Shown here: one piece after another, positions 1 through 9,100 of the stretch
Layout of the letters: each line of letters begins with the position of its first letter
Numbering within the stretch: position 1 is the stretch's first letter
Source: CAYOFK01 sp964403185
GTDB taxonomy: Bacteria; Bacteroidota; Bacteroidia; Bacteroidales; VadinHA17
Reading direction: 5' to 3'
DNA: 21,811 bases
Assembly (NCBI GenBank): GCA_964403185.1
Contig: CAYOFK010000027.1
Location: 1 to 21,811, forward strand
The notes under the pieces: model-generated
Told to the model about the DNA's origin: nothing
Seen by the model: the letters and a program-made list of their open reading frames with translations, nothing else
Databases searched by the model: none
Translations under genes and position numbers: made by a program

Positions 1-1910
1 CCTCAAACATTTGCACTGCACAGGCCTTGCTTGCAACCATGGCGGGCATGTTTGCAGTTTATCACGGACCTGAAGGGCTCAAAAGGATTGCGGAACATGT
101 GCATCATTCTGCCTCAGCACTATCTGAAAAACTCGGGTCTCTTGGATGTGAGCAGTTCAATGAGGACTATTTCGATACCCTGAAGATAGGTTTGCCAGAG
201 GGCATTACAGCAAATCAAATTGAAAAACAGGCGCTTAGTACTCAGGTTAATTTCAGGTATATAGATGAACATACGGTTGGTATCAGTTTGAATGAAACCA
301 CAACCCTGGCGGATCTTTCCCTGATTGTTGAAATTTTTTCACAGGTAATGGGCAACCCTTCCACTTCAACATCTCAACCCGCCCCAAAAACAACATTTAA
401 TAAAAAATTCAATCGTACAACAGACTTTCTTTCCCTGGATCTTTTTCATCGTTTCAGGTCGGAGTCGGAAATGATGCGGTATATTAAGAAGCTGGAACGT
501 AAGGATGTGTCACTCACCCATTCGATGATCTCACTTGGTTCCTGTACTATGAAGCTCAATGCCGCAACTGAGATGCTGCCGATAACCTGGCCGGAGTTTG
601 GCGCCTTGCATCCCTTTTGTCCTGACGACCAGGCTGCAGGATATCTGGAGCTTATAAACGAGCTCGGGGAAGACTTAAAAAGAATCACCGGTTTTGATGC
701 GGTTACTTTTCAGCCCAATTCCGGGGCTTCCGGGGAGTACACCGGCCTGTCTGTCATCAGGGCATACCATGAGAACAGGGGGGAAGGCCACAGGGATATT
801 GTTCTGATACCTGCTTCTGCACACGGCACAAACCCGGCAAGTGCGGTGATGGCGGGCATGAAAGTGGTTGTGGTGGATTGTGATGAGCAAGGGAATATCG
901 ATCTGGACCATCTGACAGAACTCGCCGTCCGGCATCGTGATCAACTATCGGGCTTTATGGTTACCTATCCCTCCACTCATGGCGTTTTTGAGGAAGATAT
1001 TATTAAAATGATCGGGGTGATTCATGAAAATGGCGGTCAGGTTTATATGGATGGCGCCAACATGAACGCCCTGATAGGTTTCACTAATCCTGCAATTATA
1101 GGCGCTGATGTTTGCCACCTGAACCTGCATAAAACATTTGCCATTCCTCATGGGGGAGGAGGCCCCGGAATGGGACCGGTAGCCGTGGCCAGACACCTCA
1201 CCCCGTTTTTGCCCTGCCACCCGTATAGAGAGACAACTTGCGACACCTCAATAACGGCGGTATCCGCCGCACATTTCGGTAGCGCCAGTATATTGCCTGT
1301 TTCCTATGCCTATATTAAAATGCTGGGTGGTGAGGGACTGACCAATGCAACAGCCTTTGCCATCCTGAATGCAAACTACCTTGCAAAATCCCTAAACCAG
1401 TATTTTGATGTGTTGTACACCGGTAAGAATGGTTTCGTTGGACACGAAATGATATTGGATTGCAGAAAGTTTAAACAAAAAACCGGGATTACCGAACTGG
1501 ATATCGCAAAACGCCTGATGGACTATGGTTTTCATGCTCCAACTCTTTCATTTCCGGTACCCGGAACACTGATGGTGGAACCAACCGAGAGTGAATCAAA
1601 AGAGGAACTGGACCGTTTCATTGAAGCCATGAAAAGCATCTTCAATGAGATCCGTGAAATTGCAAATGGTGAAGCAGATTATGAAGATAACGTGCTAAAG
1701 AACGCCCCCCATACCGAGCAAGTTGTGGTTTCTGATAATTGGAACCATCCCTATAGCCGTGAAAAAGCAGCATTTCCTCTAAAATGGATCAGGGATAATA
1801 AATTCTGGCCGGCAATCAGCCGGATTGACGATGCCTATGGTGACCGTAACCTGGTATGTGATTGCACTCCGGTTGACGCATACAGACAGGATCTGTATGG
1901 CAGTAAGTAG
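1..1910 (+). CDS. gcvP: Glycine dehydrogenase (decarboxylating), P-protein, 5'-truncated
   Basis: This is the P-protein of the glycine cleavage system. It decarboxylates glycine with PLP and passes the aminomethyl group to the lipoyl arm of GcvH. The reading frame is open from base 3 to the stop at 1908-1910, giving about 635 residues. Full single-chain P-proteins have about 950, so roughly the first third lies outside the window. The first visible residues, SNICTAQALLATMAG, are the conserved end of the N-terminal half. The chain then runs unbroken into the C-terminal half, so this is the single-chain form rather than split GcvPA/GcvPB. The PLP lysine is in LNLHKTFAIPHGGGGPG (codon 1131-1133), preceded by SCTMKLN and SAHGTNPAS. 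The C-terminus, with CDCTPVDAY, looks intact. The gene is convergent with ddl across a repeat. gcvT and gcvH are not in view. Confidence 0.97.
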   Translation, partial: SNICTAQALLATMAGMFAVYHGPEGLKRIAEHVHHSASALSEKLGSLGCEQFNEDYFDTLKIGLPEGITANQIEKQALSTQVNFRYIDEHTVGISLNETTTLADLSLIVEIFSQVMGNPSTSTSQPAPKTTFNKKFNRTTDFLSLDLFHRFRSESEMMRYIKKLERKDVSLTHSMISLGSCTMKLNAATEMLPITWPEFGALHPFCPDDQAAGYLELINELGEDLKRITGFDAVTFQPNSGASGEYTGLSVIRAYHENRGEGHRDIVLIPASAHGTNPASAVMAGMKVVVVDCDEQGNIDLDHLTELAVRHRDQLSGFMVTYPSTHGVFEEDIIKMIGVIHENGGQVYMDGANMNALIGFTNPAIIGADVCHLNLHKTFAIPHGGGGPGMGPVAVARHLTPFLPCHPYRETTCDTSITAVSAAHFGSASILPVSYAYIKMLGGEGLTNATAFAILNANYLAKSLNQYFDVLYTGKNGFVGHEMILDCRKFKQKTGITELDIAKRLMDYGFHAPTLSFPVPGTLMVEPTESESKEELDRFIEAMKSIFNEIREIANGEADYEDNVLKNAPHTEQVVVSDNWNHPYSREKAAFPLKWIRDNKFWPAISRIDDAYGDRNLVCDCTPVDAYRQDLYGSK

Positions 1911-1934
1911 TAGACAGGGAACTGAAATCAATGT

Positions 1935-2064
1935 TAATTTCCAAAAAACAAACTCCAAAGGTCAAATAAATCACAAAATCCAATCATCAAATCCCAAACG
2001 GTTTGGATCTTGGTATTTGGTTATTGGATATTATTTGAAATTTGTATTTTGTTATTTGTAATTT
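1935..2064. repeat. Long imperfect inverted repeat with 7-bp rhythm
   Basis: The left arm (about 1938-1999) is rich in CCAAA/TCAAA words. The right arm (about 2001-2064) is rich in TTTGG/TTTG words and is an approximate reverse complement of the left. The centre is a perfect CCAAAC-G-GTTTGG at 1994-2006. In both arms the words recur at about 7 bp. It fills the gap between convergent gcvP and ddl, so its RNA would fold into one long weak hairpin from either strand and could act as a shared terminator (inference). I see no coding capacity. Confidence 0.7.
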
Positions 2065-2084
2065 AATTCGGGAATCCTGGTTCT

Positions 2085-3059
2085 TCATTTCATTGCTTGT
2101 ATGATTACCTTCTCAAGAATGCTGCCAAGGGTTTGACCCGTGGCGCGAATTTGTCTTGGGATCACACTTTCAGCACTCATGCCCGGTACGGTATTGATCT
2201 CCAGGAAATATAATGTATCCTTTGACAGGATGTAATCGATCCGCACAATTCCTGAACATCCCAGGCTGTTGTATATTTTAGCGGACAACGACCTGCATTG
2301 TTCAGCCACCGCTTCAGGGATTTTGGCCGGAGTGATCTCCTCAGCCATTCCTGCAGTATATTTGGCTTCATAATCAAAAAATTCATTCTTGCTGATGATC
2401 TCGGTTAAAGGGAGAACCTCCAGCTTGTTCCCAAGCTTAACCAGCCCGCAGGTCAGTTCCGGACCTTCAATGAACTCCTCAAGGAGGATCTCTCCATCTT
2501 CAGCGAAGGCTGAGTCCAGTGCAGATTCCAGACTGTTGGCATCGTTAACCTTTGATATCCCCACGCTGGAACCACTGTTATTTGGTTTAACAATGAAGGG
2601 ATAAGACAGTCCGTGACCGGTATGAGGATCTTCTTTCCTGATGAGTACGCTCTGCGGGGTTGTGATACCAACTTTTTCGAGATAGGCTTTACACGCAAAC
2701 TTATTAAAAGTGAGGGAAGAGATCCCCGCGTTGCAACTGGTATAAGGAATTTTCAAGAGGTCGAAATAGGATTGCAGAATGCCATCTTCCCCAGGTGTTC
2801 CATGTATTGCAATCAATGCACAGTCAAATGTGAGGGTTTGATCTTCAAGTTGAACCGTAAAATTGGATTTATCAAGCGGCAGGACCTGATCGTTGATATG
2901 GGCCGCCCAGCCATCGGCAGAGATGATGATTTTATAAACATTAAATTTGCTGCGATCAAGGGATTTTTCAATTTCAGCAGCGCTGTTAATGGATATGGTG
3001 TATTCAGGTGAAAACCCTCCGGCTACAATGGCTATGTTTTTTTTACTGGCCTGGTTCAT
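2085..3059 (-). CDS. ddl: D-alanine--D-alanine ligase
   Basis: This ATP-grasp ligase joins two D-alanines, the step before MurF in peptidoglycan precursor synthesis, in the cytoplasm. At 324 residues it has the normal family length. Visible motifs are GGFSPEYTISINSA (residues 14-27, holding the conserved N-terminal Glu), HGTPGEDG (86-93), KPNNSGSSVG (158-167), FFDYEAKY (227-234, the loop with the conserved Tyr), RIDY (273-276) and EINTVPGMS (287-295, metal and substrate binding). No key residue is missing. The ATG at 3057-3059 is 11 nt after the meaB stop, so the two are probably co-transcribed. A link between Ddl and MeaB activity is not obvious. The MurF-Alr fusion that uses its product is encoded at 17023-19482. 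Confidence 0.95.
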   Translation of the reverse strand: MNQASKKNIAIVAGGFSPEYTISINSAAEIEKSLDRSKFNVYKIIISADGWAAHINDQVLPLDKSNFTVQLEDQTLTFDCALIAIHGTPGEDGILQSYFDLLKIPYTSCNAGISSLTFNKFACKAYLEKVGITTPQSVLIRKEDPHTGHGLSYPFIVKPNNSGSSVGISKVNDANSLESALDSAFAEDGEILLEEFIEGPELTCGLVKLGNKLEVLPLTEIISKNEFFDYEAKYTAGMAEEITPAKIPEAVAEQCRSLSAKIYNSLGCSGIVRIDYILSKDTLYFLEINTVPGMSAESVIPRQIRATGQTLGSILEKVIIQAMK

Positions 3060-3070
3060 GTAATAAATAC

Positions 3071-4177
3071 TTATTGTTTTTTCGACAAATACGCTGAAAG
3101 GATCTGATGAGCTGCTGTAAATGCACTCAATTCATCAGACACCACTTTCTTTTCAAGCTTTTTAAGGTTCCTGATGATGTCAGGGTTATTATAGAAATCA
3201 CGTTTTATGCCCTGTTCGATGGTTTGGTGCATCCAATAGGCAGATTGTTCCCTGCGGTTTTTATGAAACCAATCATTGGAACGGACCAGGCTGAAATAGT
3301 CAAGGATGACCTCCCATATTTCACGGAGACCATTTCGGGTCAGTGCGGAACAGGTATGCACCACAGGGGTCCATCCCGATTCTGCCGGGGGATAAAAATG
3401 CAATGCATTCAGAAAATCGGTACGCGCCTGTTCGGCTCTTCTGATGTTGTCTCCATCGGCTTTAGTGACGGCAATGGCATCGGCCATTTCCATGATCCCC
3501 CTTTTGATGCCCTGAAGTTCATCACCCGATCCCGGCAGCATCAGCAACAGGAAAAAATCAACCATTGAGTAAACAGATGTTTCAGACTGGCCCACGCCAA
3601 CCGTTTCCACTATGATGGCATCAAATCCGGCAGCCTCGCATAGCGTGATGGTCTCCCTGGTTTTCCGGGCCACTCCGCCAAGGGTTCCGGCCGAGGGTGA
3701 GGGCCGGATAAAGGCATTTTTATTGACCGACAGGGTTTCCATCCTGGTTTTATCACCCATGATGCTCCCGCCTGATCTTTCACTGCTTGGATCAATGGCC
3801 AGAACGGCAAGTTTTTTTCCGGACTGTATTAACAAATCCCCGAATTCCTCAATGAAGGTGCTTTTGCCAACACCGGGAATGCCTGTAATTCCCAACCGGA
3901 TTGATTGACCGCTGAAAGGCAGACAAAGTTCAATGATCTCCTGTGCCAGCGCCTGATCCCCGGCCAGCGTACTTTCTACAATAGTGATGGCCTGACTTAA
4001 AACCACCGGGTTCTGATCCCTGATCCCTTTAAGGTATTCCGGTGCGGATAATTTCTTCTTTTTCCTTTTTCTGGAAATATCAAACGCCTCATGGTGAATG
4101 GAAGGGGGCTGCCTGACGCCGTTGCTGACGCTGAGAGCACTCTTTTTGCGATTTGGATTTTTGTCCTTCCCAGCCAT
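3071..4177 (-). CDS. meaB: Methylmalonyl-CoA mutase-associated GTPase MeaB
   Basis: MeaB is a G3E-family P-loop GTPase that guards loading and reactivation of the adenosylcobalamin cofactor of methylmalonyl-CoA mutase. The sequence shows Walker A GIPGVGKST (99-107), the family signature DPSSERSGGSIMGDKTRM, the switch segment VETVGVGQSE, and the base-recognition motif TKAD. The protein is 368 residues. Its first 45 residues are basic and low in complexity (SRKRKKKKL) and look like a disordered extension. The ATG at 4175-4177 is used because no later Met precedes the conserved core. The mutase subunits, often adjacent in this phylum, are not in this window. The older name ArgK refers to the same family. 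The gene is first in a likely two-gene unit with ddl. Confidence 0.94.
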   Translation of the reverse strand: MAGKDKNPNRKKSALSVSNGVRQPPSIHHEAFDISRKRKKKKLSAPEYLKGIRDQNPVVLSQAITIVESTLAGDQALAQEIIELCLPFSGQSIRLGITGIPGVGKSTFIEEFGDLLIQSGKKLAVLAIDPSSERSGGSIMGDKTRMETLSVNKNAFIRPSPSAGTLGGVARKTRETITLCEAAGFDAIIVETVGVGQSETSVYSMVDFFLLLMLPGSGDELQGIKRGIMEMADAIAVTKADGDNIRRAEQARTDFLNALHFYPPAESGWTPVVHTCSALTRNGLREIWEVILDYFSLVRSNDWFHKNRREQSAYWMHQTIEQGIKRDFYNNPDIIRNLKKLEKKVVSDELSAFTAAHQILSAYLSKKQ

Positions 4178-4357
4178 AACAGTGCGAAGTTAACCGGGAT
4201 TCTTCATAATGCAAAAAGTCGGGACTAATATTATTCAGGGTACCGTTCCATTCAGGCAAAATGAGATTTCAGAACGGATTCCACCCGGGCTATTAGTATT
4301 TCGCTCTAACTTCGATATTAAAATTATGCACTAATCTCCGGATTTTGAAGAAATAAA

Positions 4358-4462
4358 TGTAGATCGACTCTCTGAGTCGATTGCGTTTCATTGAAACGCT
4401 CACATTGAATAAAAACAAGTGACTTTCCGAAGGAATGCCTTTGGCAGAAAAGTCGTTCTACA
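4358..4462. repeat. Compact three-arm palindromic element
   Basis: An outer stem, TGTAGA (4358-4363) with TCTACA (4457-4462), encloses three hairpins. Arm 1 is ATCGACTC (4363-4370) with GAGTCGAT (4374-4381). Arm 2 is GCGTTTC (4383-4389) with GAAACGC (4393-4399). Arm 3 is GACTTT (4421-4426) with AAAGTC (4449-4454), extended by CCGAAGG (4427-4433) with CCTTTGG (4438-4444), the latter with one G-T pair. The fold closes neatly, which suggests a discrete element, perhaps a REP/MITE-like repeat or a structured RNA. No ORF is inside it. Confidence 0.65.
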
Positions 4463-4507
4463 AAAATCCCGGGAAACTTTTCATCTGAAATTTCTGATAT
4501 TCAAACA

Positions 4508-4640
4508 GAACCGGTTTGGAAATTGAGTATTGTAGTTTGGAATTTGATTATTCACAAGAATGTTGATTTTCAAAGGTGTTCATGAGCTCACTTCGTTCGG
4601 TTGGAATTTGGTGCTTGGGATCTGAAGTTTTTTTTTCCGT
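4508..4640. repeat. TTTGG-rich half element related to 1935-2064
   Basis: The words GGTTTGGAAATT, GTTTGGAATTTGATTATT and GGAATTTGGTGCTTGGGATC resemble the right arm of the inverted repeat at 1935-2064. No CCAAA-rich left arm is present, so this looks like a decayed half copy. It also contains the short direct words ACTTCGTTCGG. This is inferred from word content; no alignment was computed. Confidence 0.45.
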
Positions 4641-4700
4641 AATGAACCGGAAATACCGGACTTCTATAAATCTGCTCTTTGCTTTATGCTATAACGTGTT

Positions 4701-4752
4701 GGGCTAAAGCCCGTTTCTTTTGCTGTTCCTGTATCCCCGGCATAAATGCCGG
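4701..4752. repeat. Paired-hairpin repeat just past the DUF1573 stop
   Basis: Two hairpins are spaced by 24 T/C-rich bases: GGGCT-AA-AGCCC (4701-4712) and CCGGCAT-AA-ATGCCGG (4737-4752). This arrangement, a 'GGGCTAAAGCCC' unit followed by a CCGGCATnAATGCCGG-type unit, recalls a dispersed repeat I associate with Bacteroidota genomes (memory, unchecked). It sits 33 nt beyond the end of the minus-strand DUF1573 gene, so it could also stop transcription there. Confidence 0.6.
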
Positions 4753-4785
4753 AGTTAATAACAGCAGACCGGGTTACGAATATCA

Positions 4786-5973
4786 TTAATCCTGTTGCCC
4801 TGCGCTCAACCGGAGCCCGTCTGGGAGCCGGGAACCGGATTTTCTGCGTGCGGATGGAGTGAATGTGCTTGATTTTGACGGCGGGGCTTCCACTTCACCC
4901 GATACCCGTAAAATAACCGTGGTTGATTTTGGGTCGTTGGTGATCACTGTTATGGATTTATTCTGACGGCCCACACGCGTGCCTGAACTGAATATGGCTT
5001 TAATGCTGCTGCTTTGTCCCGGTTTAATGGTTTTTTCTTTGGGAGAAACCGCAGTACATCCGCAACTGGAAGATACTTTACGGATCATCAGGTCGCTTTT
5101 CCCGGTATTGGTAAAAACAAACTCGTGTTCAACGGAAGTTTTTTGTTTCATTTTACCAAAATTGAAAACCTTCTCCTTAAACTCAATTTTAGGGGCTTTA
5201 GCCAGGGCTTCGGGGGTCAGGGTCCCAAAATCCTCGGAAATGGTAGCGGAAATGGTGAGCCTGTTATTCTTGTTTGAGTTATCGTCGTTGTAAACCAGCA
5301 GAACACGGTCCACTTTAAAGCCCCAGTCGTTCACCAGGCCGGCATCGTAAGCACCTTCAATGACGCCCTTTTCATTAGGTTTCAGTGTTTCAGGAATGGC
5401 CTTCAGCTTCAAATGCGCAGGGACTTGTTCAAAGGAGATTTTTTGTGTGCGGTCAGATGTATTCATGACAGCCAGTCGCATGGTTTTAGGCTTGCTCTTC
5501 ATCACCTTCACAAATGCAAAATGATTTGATTTGTAACGCACCGGACCTATCAGGTATGGATAGTCATCTTCAATAGTTCTTGGCTTTGGAATGACGTTCC
5601 CTATGATCCGGAGGCTGGCCATCTGAGGTTGTGCGTTTGTATAAACTGAAACGGACTTATTAAATTTATTCGGCCTGTTTCTGGGATTATACGCCACTTT
5701 AATAAATCCTTTTTCCCCGGGGGCCACAGGTTTTTTTGTCCAGGTAGGCGTTGTGCACCCACATGAGGCAGTAACCCTGCTGATAATCAGTGGTTTATTT
5801 CCTGTATTTGTGAAAGTGAAATCATGGGTTACCACACCATCCTGCTCTTTGATGTCACCAAAATTGTGGGTTTTATCCACAAACGCGATGGTTGGGCCCA
5901 ATTGTTGTGAGAATGCAGTGAACGTACTTGCCGTAAAAAGAGTTATCAAAATTATTTTATATGTATTTTTCAT
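4786..5973 (-). CDS. Exported protein with two DUF1573 (ASH-like) domains
   Basis: The likely protein starts at the ATG at 5971-5973 (MKNTYKIILITLFTASTF) and has 395 residues. This start gives a clean signal peptide ending near AFSQQ, whereas a further in-frame ATG at 6021 would put 16 polar residues in front of it. Two DUF1573 Ig-like domains are clear: residues about 29-120 with FTNTGNKPL and SCGCT (70-74), and about 262-362 with FTNTGKSDL and SCGCT (303-307). The segment between them (about 145-235) has the same length and a similar strand pattern but no CGC motif, and may be a third, diverged copy. The last 25 residues are a polar, probably disordered tail. The molecular role of DUF1573 proteins is unknown. 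A periplasmic or surface location is inferred from the signal peptide. Confidence 0.85.
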   Translation of the reverse strand: MKNTYKIILITLFTASTFTAFSQQLGPTIAFVDKTHNFGDIKEQDGVVTHDFTFTNTGNKPLIISRVTASCGCTTPTWTKKPVAPGEKGFIKVAYNPRNRPNKFNKSVSVYTNAQPQMASLRIIGNVIPKPRTIEDDYPYLIGPVRYKSNHFAFVKVMKSKPKTMRLAVMNTSDRTQKISFEQVPAHLKLKAIPETLKPNEKGVIEGAYDAGLVNDWGFKVDRVLLVYNDDNSNKNNRLTISATISEDFGTLTPEALAKAPKIEFKEKVFNFGKMKQKTSVEHEFVFTNTGKSDLMIRKVSSSCGCTAVSPKEKTIKPGQSSSIKAIFSSGTRVGRQNKSITVITNDPKSTTVILRVSGEVEAPPSKSSTFTPSARRKSGSRLPDGLRLSAGQQD

Positions 5974-6063
5974 CACTTGATTAATAAAATTTAACAATCT
6001 GTTTCCTTTGCAGGTGTTCATGTTTTATGGCTATGCCTGTATATTTATGATTACTTTACGTAT

Positions 6064-6071
6064 CAAATTTA
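6064..6071 (-). promoter_or_regulatory. Candidate -7 box for the DUF1573 gene
   Basis: Read on the minus strand this is TAAATTTG, a full match to the Bacteroidota -7 consensus TAnnTTTG. It lies about 90 nt upstream of the chosen start at 5973. It is the mirror image of the box at 6080-6087. I see no clear TTTG at the expected -33 position. Confidence 0.4.
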
Positions 6072-6079
6072 ATAAAGAT

Positions 6080-6087
6080 TAAATTTG
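6080..6087 (+). promoter_or_regulatory. Candidate -7 box for the 1095-residue envelope gene
   Basis: TAAATTTG matches the Bacteroidota -7 consensus TAnnTTTG. A weak -33 match, TTTA, lies at 6055-6058, 21 nt upstream. A start point near 6093 would leave a leader of about 95 nt before the TTG codon at 6189. Confidence 0.45.
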
Positions 6088-6176
6088 TACGGAATAATTC
6101 GGGGAATTATTATGAAATTCAGCTATATTTAAAAATTTACGGTCCGGCCGTCTTATATTCAGTTTTAAGATTTTAT

Positions 6177-6183
6177 GAGGAGG
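6177..6183 (+). promoter_or_regulatory. Strong ribosome binding site that decides a TTG start
   Basis: GAGGAGG lies 5 nt before TTG at 6189-6191. The only nearby ATG (6175) overlaps this site and runs into a stop after five codons. The TTG is followed directly by a good signal peptide, so it is the likely start of the next gene. Confidence 0.6.
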
Positions 6184-6188
6184 TTGTT

Positions 6189-9100
6189 TTGAGTTCTTCG
6201 GGAAGAAAATATTGGACAATCCTGCTTTTTCTTAGTGTTTCCATAACTGCCGGTGGTCAGTTCTATAACGGATTACAAATGACTTTTGGCAAAAGCAGGG
6301 TCCAGTATAATAATTTTTACTGGTCGTTTTACAGGTTTGAAAGGTTCGACACCTATTTTAATGAATACGGGCGCGACCTGGCAGAATATACCGGGAAATA
6401 CGCAAATAAAAAACTTTCCGAATATGAGAATTTTATCGATCACCGCCTTAATAAACGCCTGATATTTCTTATCTACAATAAATTATCCGATTTCAGACAA
6501 AGCAATATTGGTTTGGTGACCGGAAAGGAGGCTTACAATCTTGGTGGCAGATCAAAGATCATTGAGAACAAGGTGTTTTTATTCTATGAAGGGGATCATC
6601 AGCAATTTGATCATCAAATAAACAGGGCCATATCCTATACCATTATTTATGAGTTGATTTATGGTGATAAACGAGGGCAGGAACGCAGCAATTCGAAACT
6701 TCAACTGCCTGATTGGTATTATGAGGGTCTGGTTTCATTTTTAGCCAATAACTGGGATTTCGACCTGGAAAACCGCATTAAGGATGGAATCATGTCCGGC
6801 CGGTATAAAAAGCTCCACCGCCTCGAAAATGAAGATGCTAAACTGGCCGGACACTCTTTTTGGAAATTTATTGCCGACACCTATGGGATCAACATCATTT
6901 CCAACGTTATTTACATAACAAAGATCAATGAAAACTTTGAAAAAGGCCTGTACTATGTTTTAGGCTTGTCATTGAAGGAGTTGAACCGGGCCTGGATCGA
7001 TTATTATAAAGACAAGTTTGAAGTGGAAAACCAAGCCGGATTTGCACCTTCCGGAGATAAAATCGTAAAGAAACCAAAAAGGAACCGGCGTTATACTCAG
7101 ATAAAAGTAAGTCCTGATGGTGAGAACATTGCATATGTAACAAATGAATGGGGCAGATATAAGGTTTGGATTTATAACCTGACTACCAGGAAGTCAAAAA
7201 AGATCTACAAAAAGGAGCCTAAGCTTGAGCAGATTCTCGATTATTCCTACCCTGTCCTGGCGTGGCACCCAACCGGGAAAATGCTTACCGTGATCACCGA
7301 AGAAAAGGGGGGAATTGATTTTTTGTTTTACCGCACCGAAACCAATAAACTGGAACGCAAAAATCTTTTGTATTTTGATAAGATTCTTGATTTTTCCTAT
7401 GCCCCTAATGGTTCCAAGATCATTTTTTCAGCCATGAAAAACGGGTTGACGGATTTATTCCTTTTCGATGTTGCGGCGGCCACGCATGAGCAACTGACAT
7501 TTGACCTGGCCGACGACCTGAATCCAAGGTTTTCAGGGGATGGTCAAAAAGTGGTATTCAGTTCGAACAGGGTGCATGACTCCATCAGGTTTGATCGCAA
7601 TTACGATAAGGATGTGGGATTGAATTTTGATTTATATGTTTACGATCTTGCTTCCAGATCCAGGGTATTGACACGGCTACCTGAAGGGAAATACATAAAC
7701 AAGTCTCATCCTTTCCAGTTTGGGGATGACGAATTCATTTATCTTGGCGACCAGTCAGGGATTGTTAACCGGTATCATGCCCGGTTTGACAGTGCCATCA
7801 GCTATATTGATACAAGCTTTCATTACCGCTATTTTACAAAATCCAGGCCACTTACCAATTATTCGAGGAATATCATAGAAACGGATTTCAGTCCGGAATC
7901 CAGGCTTTCCGGAGAGATTGTCTTTGATGACAACCGGTACAATATGTATTTTGACCGTTTGTATCCGGAGGATCTCGTTTACGAGGAGATTCCCGAACAA
8001 ACTGCCTACAGACAGGAGAGATCGGTGCAATTATTTGAAGCAGATAGTATTGAAATACTCAGGCAGCAGCTCATTGAGGAAGACCGCCGCATGCGTGACA
8101 CCCTGACCAAGCCTCTGTATGCCTATTTCGAAACGGATGATCTGGTAGATATAAACAACTACATATTTGAAGAGGAAAAGGAAAACTACTACAGACAGCT
8201 ACTGAAAAAGGATCATATTGAAATAGATCTTGATACTGTTGAACTTCCGCTTCCCCCTATCAGGATATATGAAACTTCTTTTTATCAAAATTATCTTGCC
8301 TCCCAGATTGATTTTAACTTCCTGACAAATTCATACCAGGCATTCAATGGCAGTGGTTATTATTTCAATCCCGGTATCGGGTTTTTATTCAATATTGGTT
8401 CAAACGACCTTTTTGAGGACTACAAACTTTTAGGTGGATTCCGTTTTGGCGGGAATTTTGACAGCAATGAATTCCTGGTCAGCTTTGAGAATTTAAAAAA
8501 GAGGATCGACAAGCAAGTGGTCTTCCATCGCCAGGCATTTAAGGCGGACCTGAATGATGATCCCAATGACGACACTCAGATAAAGATCCATACCAACCAA
8601 CTTTATTATATAGTAACCTATCCCTTTAACCAGGTGATGTCAGTGAAGGGAACCGTAAGTTTGCGTTCAGACCGGCAAGTATATCTGGCTACCGGCCGTA
8701 CGGCCTTATTTGAGGAAAATATTTTTGTGACCTGGATAAATTTTAAACTGGAATACATATTTGATAACACGCGCTACAGGGGGATCAATCTTTATAACGG
8801 AACCCGCTTTAAGATTTTTGCGGAGACATACAGGCAGATAGAAAGGGGCCGTTCGGACGTTTTTATCCTTGGCGCTGATTTCCGGCATTATTTAAAAATT
8901 CACAGGGACCTGATCTGGGCAAATAGGTTTGCAGTCAGCACTTCTTTTGGCCACAATAAACTCATCTATTATATGGGAGGTGTTGATAATTGGTTTAATA
9001 TTTTCAATCCTGAAAAGAATTTTGACAGGGATACACCCATAGACTATACCAAGAATTACGTTTTTCAAGCCGTGGCAACCAACATGAGAGGGTTTAAACA

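Larger units (their letters stand above)
4178..4785. other. Gene-free stretch holding three or more repeat elements
   Basis: About 600 nt lie between the meaB start and the DUF1573 stop, and I see no credible gene in either strand. The stretch contains a three-arm structured element (4358-4462), a TTTGG-rich segment (about 4508-4640) and a double hairpin (4701-4752), each listed separately. The first 180 nt should hold the meaB promoter, but I cannot point to a convincing TAnnTTTG box there. Confidence 0.7.

Noticed and set aside
2613..3011. A 132-codon plus-strand frame inside ddl
   Set aside because: It is antisense to a fully motif-supported ddl and shows no domain.
5974..6021. ATG at 6021 as the DUF1573 gene start
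   Set aside because: It would place 16 polar residues before an otherwise standard signal peptide that begins at 5973.
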